This document shows, in pieces, positions 51,954 to 59,763 of a stretch of 64,000 bases of DNA (the stretch's first letter is position 1; the number at the start of each line of letters is the position of its first letter). Location of the stretch: NCBI GenBank assembly GCA_030586155.1, contig CP130741.1:124001-188000 (forward strand). Direction: 5' to 3'. The translations under genes and the position numbers were made by a program. A model generated the notes under the pieces. It worked only from the letters and a program-made list of their open reading frames with translations. It was not told the DNA's origin and did no database searches. The DNA is from Eubacteriaceae bacterium ES3. Its GTDB lineage: Bacteria; Bacillota; Clostridia; Eubacteriales; Eubacteriaceae.

Positions 51954-53153
51954 ATGGTGGAAACTATCTCCCAACTGATTGAAATGGCGCCTGTTTTTTC
52001 GGTTGCTGATCAGGGTTGTGCGCTCAATCAGTACTTTGAAGAGAATGCTGGTGCAAGTGGTGTGGTCATTGTTAATGATGACCATTATCCCATTGGCCTG
52101 ATTATGCGCAATCATTTTTATCAGAACATTGGAACACAGTTTGGGTTCGCGATTTATCTCAATCGCTCTGTTGAGCTGATTATGAAAAAAGAAATCCTCG
52201 TTCTTGAGTCTTCCTGTGATCTGGCACAATTTGGAATGAAAGCCATGAACCGTCCCTCTGATGATGTCTATGATTATGTGATTGTTGTAGAAGATGGCCA
52301 TTATAGGGGCGTGGTCAGCATCAGCAATTTTTTGGCGGCCATGTCAGAGCGAAAAGAACAGGAAATAGAGCTTTTAAATCAGCAGCAGAGAATTCTACAG
52401 GAAGCAAATGAAAAAGAAAAACTGTTTCGAATGCAAATCGAAATGAAAAACAAAGAAATTAGAAACCTGATGAATAATGCGGACCAGGGGTTTTTATCCT
52501 TTGGTAGTGATCTGGTCATTACTGAAGAATACAGTAAAGTATGTGATGAGATTTTTGGCTGGCCGATAGGAAATCTGTCACTGCTTAAGCTGCTTTCTGA
52601 ATTTTTGCCAAAAGATGAGAAAATTCTCCTGTCAGATGTATTTTCAGCTTTATTTGAACAGGAAAAAAAGAAGCGGGCAAAAACCTTTATTCGTCTGCTG
52701 CCCAGGGAACTGCTTATTAACAACCGATATATTCAGCTGGCTTATAAAATTATCGCCTTCGATGAAAATAAAGCAATGATGCTGATTCTTACCGATATAA
52801 CCGATAAAAAGGCCTTGGAGAATAAAGCCATCGAAGAAAAAAACAATATGAAACTGATTCTTTCGGCAGCCGACCATAAGCGTGAAATACAGGATTCACT
52901 GCTGGAAGCCTATGCTTTTTTTGAAAGTGCGGTGGAGCTGATTGAAAAAATAGAAGATCCCCTGCCCATATTATTCAGGATAGTTCATACGATGAAGGGG
53001 GATTTTGCCTTACATTCCTTTTACAATACCGCTGTCAGTTTGCATCAGCTGGAGGACCAGCTGTCAGGAATGCTTGAAAATCAGGACTGCTGTCGTCAGG
53101 AGGAGATCATTGCAATCTTTCGCGGGCGGTCCTTTGACGAATTTGTTTTAAAA
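51954..53153 (+). pseudogene. CBS-PAS-HPt kinase, 5' part, interrupted by an insertion sequence
   Basis: Residues 1-400 of a CheA-like kinase. A CBS pair lies at about 1-130 (FSVADQGCALNQYFEENAGASG, VYDYVIVVEDGHYRGVVS, listed separately), then a coiled coil, a PAS domain (about 170-290, ending LTDITDKKALE) and an HPt domain with the phospho-His in RIVHTMKGDFALHSF. The stop TAG at 53154 belongs to the insertion sequence. Joining base 53153 to 54916 gives one frame of 641 codons ending in a HATPase, without a CheW domain. The truncated protein may still be made, but cannot phosphorylate itself. Confidence 0.9.
53142..53153 (+). repeat. Left 12-bp target duplication of the insertion sequence
   Basis: TTTGTTTTAAAA here is identical to 54904-54915 on the other side of the element, both in the kinase frame (encoding FVLK). 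Confidence 0.9.
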
Positions 53154-54903
53154 TAGGTAATTGCGAAATGAAAACAAAAATGAAAAAAATGAGAAAGTAG
53201 AGCATGAAGAGAGCTGATTAAAAAAGTATGACAAAAAAAGCAGGAAGCGTTGCAAAAAAAAGGCGCAAAAATAAAAGCCTGAGAAAAGCCTGAAAAAAAC
53301 TTTATTTTAGCAGTTAGGCAATCAGTTTTTTAAGACTGCGGATGTATTGAAGCTGATGAATGTTGTCAGCAAGAATGACAGTAATCAGCTGGGTAATGCC
53401 AGCCAGGAGCAGATCCGCGCGAAGCGTCCGAGCATTTCTTGTTTTGCGACCGGCAACACAGAAAGAATCTTTGAAATGATTGAGTGACTGTTCAACAACA
53501 CCGCGAATTTTATAGATTTGCTGCCACTCGTCAGTACCCCGAAGCGTACCTGGGTAAGCTCTAAGGTTTTTTTCAGGGTAAACATAGAACATCCGGCCAC
53601 AGGAAGAAGGTGTGCAGGGTTTTTCGCAGAAACACTGACGTTTGGATTTACCGGATTGCTGCCTGACCCATCGGGTTTTGGGACAGGTAAATTTAAAGCG
53701 GACGAGACCATTTTTACGCCTGGTTTTACCTTCCGGTTTCATGGGAAGTGAAGGGTTGTCCGGACAACAGGGGATACCATGCTCATTAACCGGGCAATCG
53801 GAATAAGAAAGGGAGCCCCGCGAATTGAGGGGAATGAAGGCTTTTTCAAACTTTAAATCAGTCAGCAGCGAGTGATAAATGACTGAGCTGTCAAAAGCGG
53901 CATCACCAATAAAAAGTTTGGGAACAATCAGCGGATGCTTTTTAAAAAAGTCGGAAAGAACAGGAATAAGTGCTTTGGTATCATGGAGCGACTTGTCCTC
54001 GTCGGGAGAATCAGACTTTTTCTCAACAGCAATATCAGGATGATCAACCAGAAAGTTGGCATCATAAAAAGAGATATCCCGGACAATGCCAAGGCCGTTG
54101 GTGATCATGCCGAATTTATAGACATAACAGAAATGACCGTTGATATAAAGCTGTTTAATAGAAGAATTGGCTTTAGCGTGGGTGGGCATGGCGCCATAGG
54201 CGGCCTTGTAGGGATCATAGGAATCATTCAGCTGATGGGTTTTCTTGAAAGCTTTGAGCTGTTTGATGATTTTATTGGCAAATTTGGGATTATTTTCAGT
54301 AACATAGGCTTCAATTCCCGAAGTATCAAAGATGGTCATCATGGCCTTATGAGCATCGATCTTTTGGCAGATTGGTTCAGTTACATCAACAAGTTGATGA
54401 AAAAACGATTGTAAGTCCGGAAGATAATCTTGCTTGAAGCGAGTCAGCTGGGATGCGTGGGGAACTCTGCTGAAACCGCAGAAATCCCTTAATTCGCTGG
54501 AAAACTTGAGAAAAGTGATCAGCAGGGTGTCAGTGGGAATGGAAAAAATTCGCTGCAGAATGAATGCCCAAAGAATGGAACAAAGCTCAAAATCACGGTG
54601 TCGCCCATTACAAGCATAGTAATGACTGTAAAAAGAATGTGGAACCAGAGCATGAAGGTCAAGTTTTTCTTCCAGCAGTGAAAGAAAGTGATGTTTGTCC
54701 TGTTCAAAAAAATGAGTGCAATCAGCATAAATTTCAGCAAACGAAAGCTGTTTTTGTGGTAAAATATCCATATATAACTCCTTTCAGGATGATGGATTGT
54801 TGTGGTTGTAACTCAATTTTATCATAATCTGGTGAGGAGTTATATTTTTTTATGTTAAAAATATCCCGCTATTATGCGGGTTATGGCATTTCGCAAATGC
54901 CTA
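53154..54903 (-). mobile_element. IS4-type insertion sequence, 1750 bp
   Basis: The element is bounded by imperfect 17-bp inverted repeats: TAGGTAATTGCGAAATG at 53154-53170 and, inverted, TAGGCATTTGCGAAATG at 54887-54903 (two mismatches). It is flanked by a perfect 12-bp direct repeat. It carries one transposase gene and, near the right end, a GC-rich hairpin (54865-54880). Inverted repeats, a target duplication of 10-13 bp and the transposase YREK motif fit the IS4 family. Because the duplication is perfect, insertion is recent. Confidence 0.9.
53314..54771 (-). CDS. DDE transposase (IS4-type)
   Basis: A 485-residue transposase with no frameshift. DDE residues: Asp in MTIFDTSGIEAY (about 168), Asp in LFIGDAAFDS (about 295) and Glu in the block YKIRGVVEQSLNHFK, which fits the IS4 signature Y-x2-R-x3-E-x6-K exactly. 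A cysteine-rich insert lies between (CPKTRWVRQQ, CFCEKPCTPSSC). The N-terminus has the DUF772-like helical region (LRDFCGFSRVPHASQLTRF). It is intact and probably still mobile. Confidence 0.9.
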   Translation of the reverse strand: MDILPQKQLSFAEIYADCTHFFEQDKHHFLSLLEEKLDLHALVPHSFYSHYYACNGRHRDFELCSILWAFILQRIFSIPTDTLLITFLKFSSELRDFCGFSRVPHASQLTRFKQDYLPDLQSFFHQLVDVTEPICQKIDAHKAMMTIFDTSGIEAYVTENNPKFANKIIKQLKAFKKTHQLNDSYDPYKAAYGAMPTHAKANSSIKQLYINGHFCYVYKFGMITNGLGIVRDISFYDANFLVDHPDIAVEKKSDSPDEDKSLHDTKALIPVLSDFFKKHPLIVPKLFIGDAAFDSSVIYHSLLTDLKFEKAFIPLNSRGSLSYSDCPVNEHGIPCCPDNPSLPMKPEGKTRRKNGLVRFKFTCPKTRWVRQQSGKSKRQCFCEKPCTPSSCGRMFYVYPEKNLRAYPGTLRGTDEWQQIYKIRGVVEQSLNHFKDSFCVAGRKTRNARTLRADLLLAGITQLITVILADNIHQLQYIRSLKKLIA

Positions 54904-54915
54904 TTTGTTTTAAAA
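54904..54915 (+). repeat. Right 12-bp target duplication of the insertion sequence
   Basis: The second copy of TTTGTTTTAAAA, directly after the right inverted repeat. Confidence 0.9.
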
Positions 54916-55641
54916 GATTTGGAGGTGATCCAGTCCTTTTTTGGAGAGGATTTCTTTCAATCGGAAAATACCATCACGATTCACTACGACCGGATTAAAC
55001 ATTTGGAAAATGTCATCAACAAACGGTTTGAAAAAGAGGATTCAAACTTTGTTATGGAGCACGTGCACCGATTGAGTTACCCAACAATTAATGATATTTT
55101 ATTGGGCTACAATGATTATACCAAACTGATTGCCAGGAAACTAAACAAAGAAATTGCCGATTTTAGAATTACTGGAGATTCGGTTTATATCAATCCCGAA
55201 GAGTTTTCCGGGCTGACTAAATCGTTGATTCATATATTTAGAAATATTGCCGATCACGGAATCGAGTTGCCTGACGATAGGGCGGAAAAAAACAAACCGC
55301 TACAGGGAAATATCCATTGCCATATCGAAAAAAAGGACAGACAATTTATGGTCAGTATTAAGGATGACGGGAAAGGAATAGATCCGGTTATTATCGGAAA
55401 GAAAGCCTTAGCATCTGGACTGTTAAGCCAGGATGAACTTGAAAAATGCTCTGAGAATCATATGATCAATTATATTTTTCGAGATAATTTTTCGACAAAA
55501 GAAACGGTATCAATGCTTAGCGGCCGTGGTGTTGGATTATCCTCGGTTAAAGATCAGGTGATTAAATTGGGGGGAGATATCATGGTGAATTCAAAAATTG
55601 ACTGCGGAACGGAATTTCTACTAAAATTGCCGCTCCATTAA
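54904..55641 (+). pseudogene. CheA-like kinase, 3' part (HATPase), separated by the insertion sequence
   Basis: The C-terminal 241 residues of the interrupted kinase (after the duplicated FVLK). It contains a linker, then a CheA-type ATPase: FRNIADHGIE (N box), DDGKGID (G1), NFSTKETVSMLSGRGVGLSSV (G2, across two blocks) and a C-terminal ILxKLPLH. There is no CheW/P5 domain. A start inside the IS end (54874) could yield a 255-residue product, but no ribosome binding site is evident, so it is treated as the broken half. Confidence 0.88.
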
Positions 55642-55753
55642 GCAAAGGTTGACAGAAAGATGAAATGGGAATACACTCAGGATTAACGGGAAGTCAGATT
55701 CACGAAGCCTGAAATTGAAATCTGGAATGATTGAAGGTCTGGGGGTGTATAAA

Positions 55754-56758
55754 ATGGGTTTTCAAATTGTCAGAAACGATATTACCAAAATGAAAGCAGA
55801 TGCCATTGTTAATGCGGCGAACCAGTCCCTGCTTGGCGGTGGCGGGGTTGACGGTGCCATTCATCGGGCGGCAGGCCCTAAGCTGTTAGATGAATGTAAA
55901 ACCCTTGGCGGCTGTGAAACGGGTCAGGCTAAAATTACAGGGGGATATAAACTGCCGGCAAAATATGTCATTCATACAGTCGGACCAGTATGGGAAGGGG
56001 GCAGCCGGAATGAAGAAAAGCTGCTCAGAAGCTGTTATCAAAATAGCTTGATACTGGCGGCAGATCGGGGATTAAAGAGCATTGCTTTTCCCCTGATTTC
56101 AGCTGGTGCTTATGGTTATCCCAGAGATCAGGCGCTTAGGGTAGCCGTCTATGAAATTGGCAATTTTCTTCTGGAACACGAGATGGAAGTTACACTGGTT
56201 GTTTATGACCAGGCTTCGTTTAAACTTTCAGAAAATCTTTATTCAGCAATCAGTCAGTATATTGATGAACGCTATGCTGATGAAAACAGTGTTGGACGCG
56301 GCAGTGATTTTACTGGAGGACAATTAAGAGAGCAGGTTGAATTTTTGGAGATGCCAGCAGCGGCGTCGATTCAAAGATTAAAAAGTCAGAGAAAGCTTGA
56401 TGATCTGGTCAACCAGGTGGAAGAGTCTTTTTCAGAAAGTCTTTTGCGGCTCATTGATGAAAAAGGGATGACTGATGCAGAAACCTATAAAAGGGCTAAT
56501 ATCGATCGAAAGCTTTTTTCAAAAATCAGAAATGACAAGTCCTATCATCCGGGAAAGCAGACTGCTATTGCCTTTGCCATTGCCCTTCATTTAAATCTTG
56601 ACGAAACCAGAGATCTTCTGGCTCGAGCTGGGTTTGCCCTTTCACACAGTAACCGGGCAGATATTATTATTGAATATTTTATCGAAGAGAGAAATTATAA
56701 TATTTTTGAGATTAACGAAGCGCTGTTTGCTTTTGAACAGAAGCTTCTGGGCCTTTAA
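55754..56758 (+). CDS. Macro-domain protein with C-terminal helical/HTH-like domain
   Basis: A 334-residue protein. Residues 1-170 are a macro domain of the YmdB/O-acetyl-ADP-ribose deacetylase type: [57 protein letters not shown] and [13 protein letters not shown] Ser/Gly linker follows. Residues 225-334 are a helical domain ([58 protein letters not shown]) resembling XRE/HTH-type repeats. ATG 55754 is preferred (GGGGGTG seven bases upstream). The vWA gene follows after 77 bp. A role in ADP-ribose removal from protein or nucleic acid is likely. Confidence 0.85.
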   Translation: MGFQIVRNDITKMKADAIVNAANQSLLGGGGVDGAIHRAAGPKLLDECKTLGGCETGQAKITGGYKLPAKYVIHTVGPVWEGGSRNEEKLLRSCYQNSLILAADRGLKSIAFPLISAGAYGYPRDQALRVAVYEIGNFLLEHEMEVTLVVYDQASFKLSENLYSAISQYIDERYADENSVGRGSDFTGGQLREQVEFLEMPAAASIQRLKSQRKLDDLVNQVEESFSESLLRLIDEKGMTDAETYKRANIDRKLFSKIRNDKSYHPGKQTAIAFAIALHLNLDETRDLLARAGFALSHSNRADIIIEYFIEERNYNIFEINEALFAFEQKLLGL

Positions 56759-56835
56759 TTGTCGCCTGTCAGGCGACCAGTTAAACCACGTTTGATGCTA
56801 TCCTTTAATCAGAAAAATGATTGGAGGATATTACA

Positions 56836-57480
56836 ATGAAAAAGAATTTAACGGAACTGATATTTATTCTGGATCGCAGCGGCTCAATGAGTGGACTTGA
56901 GTCGGATACGATTGGCGGTTACAATAGTCTGTTGGAGAAGCAGAAAAAAGAAGCAGGCGAAGCAATTATCACAACGGTTTTGTTTGATGACCAGTATGAA
57001 CTGCTGCATGATCGGATTGCTTTAAACGGGATTGAAAAAATATCGGAAACAGAATACTTCGTTAGAGGAACGACAGCCCTGCTGGATGCTATTGGTAAAA
57101 CGATCAGTAAGATTGATAACGTCCAAAAGCATACAAAAGAAGAAGAACAGGCCAGTCAGGTAATGTTTGTAATTACCACTGATGGGCTTGAAAATGCCAG
57201 TCGTGAATATTCAGCTGACCAGGTTAGAAAGCTGATCGAAAAAAAGAAAAAAGAAGGCTGGGAATTTATTTTCCTGGGAGCCAATATCGACGCGGTTGAA
57301 ACAGCCAGGAGTTTTGGAATTGCTGAGGACCGGGCTGTCAATTATCATGGTGATTCAGCCGGGACACGTTTGAATTATTCTGTTCTCAGTGAAACAGTAA
57401 GTAGTCTTCGTGCTGGCAGTTCGATTTCAAGGGAGTGGAAGCAGAAGATTGAAGAGGATTATAAGGACCGTCAAAACTAA
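56836..57480 (+). CDS. vWA-domain (TerY-like) protein
   Basis: A 214-residue von Willebrand A domain with an intact MIDAS motif (LDRSGSMSG, then TTALLDAIG and TTDGLENAS). It resembles stand-alone vWA proteins of the TerY/chelatase-associated type. ATG 56836 is chosen because GGAGG lies 8 bases upstream. Its pairing with a macro-domain protein suggests a metal-dependent scaffold in the same process. Confidence 0.88.
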   Translation: MKKNLTELIFILDRSGSMSGLESDTIGGYNSLLEKQKKEAGEAIITTVLFDDQYELLHDRIALNGIEKISETEYFVRGTTALLDAIGKTISKIDNVQKHTKEEEQASQVMFVITTDGLENASREYSADQVRKLIEKKKKEGWEFIFLGANIDAVETARSFGIAEDRAVNYHGDSAGTRLNYSVLSETVSSLRAGSSISREWKQKIEEDYKDRQN

Positions 57481-57587
57481 AAGGAAGATTCTTCTTTTCA
57501 TGGCGCAAAATAATACCTTGAAATCATTCTTAATAAAGGCGTATAATATTAATAAACAAGTATCATAAAAAGGGAAGGACGAAATTT

Positions 57588-58004
57588 ATGCTCTGGAAAG
57601 AAAAGTACGAATTAGGTGTTCCGCTGATTGATAATCAGCATAAGGAACTGTTTAATCGAGTGGAAAAATTTACTATGACGGTTCGCTCGGAAGAGTCATG
57701 GGATCAGAAGCTGGCTCAAATTAATGACACTCTGGAATTTATGAAGGAATACGTGGTTGAGCATTTCCGTGACGAAGAAGGCTACCAGAAAAAAATCGGC
57801 TACCCGGGATATGAAGCTCATCAGAAAATACACACCGATATGGTTGAGTATGTGGTATCAGTATCTGAAGCCTATGAAAAAAGCGATTTTGACGAGGCCC
57901 TGATGCAGCAGTTTGCCGGTAAGCTTTTGACCTGGCTGATCAATCATGTTGCTGCGGAAGATCAGCGAATAGCTGATTTTGCCAAAGAAAAGGGGGAAGT
58001 GTAA
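57588..58004 (+). CDS. Bacteriohemerythrin
   Basis: A 138-residue hemerythrin-like di-iron O2-binding protein. Ligand motifs: IDNQHKELFNRVEKF (His), VEHFRDEEGYQKK (His and Glu), HQKIHTDMVEY (two His) and LLTWLINHVAAEDQRI (His and Asp). In anaerobes it senses or scavenges oxygen. It overlaps the CheX gene by one base, suggesting it works as a sensor for a chemosensory branch. Confidence 0.93.
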   Translation: MLWKEKYELGVPLIDNQHKELFNRVEKFTMTVRSEESWDQKLAQINDTLEFMKEYVVEHFRDEEGYQKKIGYPGYEAHQKIHTDMVEYVVSVSEAYEKSDFDEALMQQFAGKLLTWLINHVAAEDQRIADFAKEKGEV

Positions 58005-58444
58005 TGACAGAGATGCCTTTTCTGAATGCGACCAAAAATGTTTTTGAACTGATGCTGGATCTTTTAGATATTACGGATCATCCGGGGGAAGATTTTTTCA
58101 GTGAACATGAGCTCGATATTGCTGTTGGAGTGATTGGAGATCTGGAAGGGGTAGTAATTTATCGTTTCCCTCATCAGACTTCACTGGAAATTGTCAAGAT
58201 CATGAGTAGCATGGAATTTGACAAAGTTGACGATTTCGTAATTTCTGCCATGTCAGAGCTGTCAAATATCATAAGCGGCAATGTTTTGACAATTCTTTCA
58301 GGTGAGAATCTCACCTGTGATATTCTACCGCCTAAATTGGGAATTCCCGAAAAAGAACAGGACTATGAGCTGGAAACAGCCTCCTGTTTAGCAACACCTG
58401 CTGGCAATATTTGTATTGAAACGAGATTAAATCGAAGTCACTAA
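58004..58444 (+). CDS. CheX-like phosphatase
   Basis: A 146-residue CheX/CheC-family protein. The catalytic E-x-x-N-x-x-x-G motif is in SELSNIISGN, with alpha-beta elements typical of CheX (LDIAVGVIGDLEGVVIYRF in order, FDKVDDFVISAM). It removes phosphate from CheY. It is translationally coupled to the bacteriohemerythrin (shared base at 58004). Confidence 0.88.
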   Translation: MTEMPFLNATKNVFELMLDLLDITDHPGEDFFSEHELDIAVGVIGDLEGVVIYRFPHQTSLEIVKIMSSMEFDKVDDFVISAMSELSNIISGNVLTILSGENLTCDILPPKLGIPEKEQDYELETASCLATPAGNICIETRLNRSH

Positions 58445-58695
58445 AATGCACAGCGAAAGTAGTGGATATGATTCAGCAAGACTGGAAATTATCAGATGAT
58501 TAACAGTTAAAGATTAAAATAGATGAAACGGCAAAATGACAGAAGAATAAGCCTAATTATTATGACAGAGTTTGAGCGACGTCAGAGAAGTTTTTAAAAA
58601 TATCTTTTCAAGGTGTTTGGTAAAATAAAAAAAGGGTAAAAACTCTAGGAAACAGTCATCTAAAAATTCAATTAATCAAACAGGAGGATTTAACA

Positions 58696-58863
58696 ATGGT
58701 AGAAGATGGTAAAAAAGGTATCTACGAAAATGCGGAAGAATTAAGTGAAAAAGACAAAAAAATCGAAGGTCACACTGATTCGATGTATGAAGAAGCTGAA
58801 GAGCTGAGCGAAAAGTCAAAAGAAGAACAGCATGATTTTATGGCTGACGAGGATAAGAAATAG
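58696..58863 (+). CDS. Small charged protein with a duplicated AEELSEK motif (55 aa)
   Basis: A 55-residue protein with a perfect AGGAGG site 8 bases before ATG 58696. It is mostly Glu, Lys and Asp and contains two copies of a short motif (YENAEELSEKDKK and YEEAEELSEKSKE) separated by about 10 residues. It is followed by its own terminator. The function is unknown; small, highly charged helical proteins of this kind are often stress-related. The gap 58445-58695 shows no further gene. Confidence 0.7.
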   Translation: MVEDGKKGIYENAEELSEKDKKIEGHTDSMYEEAEELSEKSKEEQHDFMADEDKK

Positions 58864-58888
58864 GCCCTCGACTACACGCGACTAATTG

Positions 58889-58926
58889 ACTGTTGCACTA
58901 ACTCTTGTTAATGCAACAGTTTTTTT
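58889..58926 (+). terminator. Terminator of the small charged protein gene
   Basis: A 9-bp perfect stem (58889-58897 with 58912-58920) followed by six T. Confidence 0.85.
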
Positions 58927-58974
58927 GTATGAAGATTATGTTTAATTGTTTGATAAAAAAATTAGGAGATTTGG

Positions 58975-59664
58975 ATGAAAACAGTTTTGATTCATGGACA
59001 GAATCATAAAGGATCAACTTACCATATCGCCAGGCAACTGGCCGATAAGATTGGGGGAGAAAGCGAAGAATTTTTTTTGCCCAAAGATTTTGAAAAATTT
59101 TGCATTGGCTGCGGCAATTGTTTTTCCAAAAACGAGGCCCTTTGTCCCCATTATGAAAAACTCAAACCGATCACTGATGCCATGGATGAGGCAGACGTTC
59201 TGATTTTTGGCAGTCCGGTTTATGTGATGCGGGTGACCGGAACGATGAAACTGTTTCTTGATCATTACGGATATCGTTTTATGGTTCATCGCCCGGAAGA
59301 AAAAATGTTTAAAAAGCAGGCTGTCTGTGTAGCGACTGCAGCTGGTGCCGGGATGAAATCCACGATAAAGGATATGGATATCAGTCTCTTTTATTGGGGA
59401 ATTCCCAAACGTTATCGTTTAGGTTTTGCAGTCAGAGCGATTGAATGGCAGGCTGTTGAACAGAAGTTAAAAAATAAAATTGACGAAAGAACTACCCGTC
59501 TGGCTCAAAAAATAAAAGCGGCTGATGGAAAAGTTAGTCCAGGTCTGAAAACCAGAGCTCTTTTCGGGTTAAGTCGTATGATGCAAAAGAAAGGCTTTAA
59601 CGAGGCAGACCGCATTTATTGGGAAGAGAAGGGCTGGACCGGGATTAAACGGCCTTGGAAATAA
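58975..59664 (+). CDS. Fe-S flavoprotein / NAD(P)H-dependent flavodoxin-fold oxidoreductase
   Basis: A 229-residue flavodoxin-fold protein: FMN phosphate loop HGQNHKGSTYHIARQL, a cysteine cluster CIGCGNCFSKNEALCPHY (compact Fe-S motif), FGSPVYVMRVTGTMKLFLDH (FMN loop), and a basic C-terminal extension. It is related to iron-sulfur flavoproteins (Isf). It probably reduces quinones, O2 or peroxide. The ATG is at 58975 with AGGAG upstream. Confidence 0.85.
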   Translation: MKTVLIHGQNHKGSTYHIARQLADKIGGESEEFFLPKDFEKFCIGCGNCFSKNEALCPHYEKLKPITDAMDEADVLIFGSPVYVMRVTGTMKLFLDHYGYRFMVHRPEEKMFKKQAVCVATAAGAGMKSTIKDMDISLFYWGIPKRYRLGFAVRAIEWQAVEQKLKNKIDERTTRLAQKIKAADGKVSPGLKTRALFGLSRMMQKKGFNEADRIYWEEKGWTGIKRPWK

Positions 59665-59673
59665 AAATATGAA

Positions 59674-59711
59674 AAAGAAGCGGCAGACTATAATGGTTAT
59701 GCCGCTTCTTT
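59674..59711. terminator. Bidirectional terminator
   Basis: AAAGAAGCGGCA (59674-59685) pairs perfectly with TGCCGCTTCTTT (59700-59711), between convergent genes. Confidence 0.85.
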
Positions 59712-59763
59712 AGTTAGTGTTCGGAGATTATTTGTATGTCAGTCAGCAGAGAGACAGCGAATT

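Noticed and set aside
54874-54903. New start codon in the insertion sequence rescuing the ATPase half
   Set aside because: A start codon exists, but no ribosome binding site or clear outward promoter is visible in the IS end.
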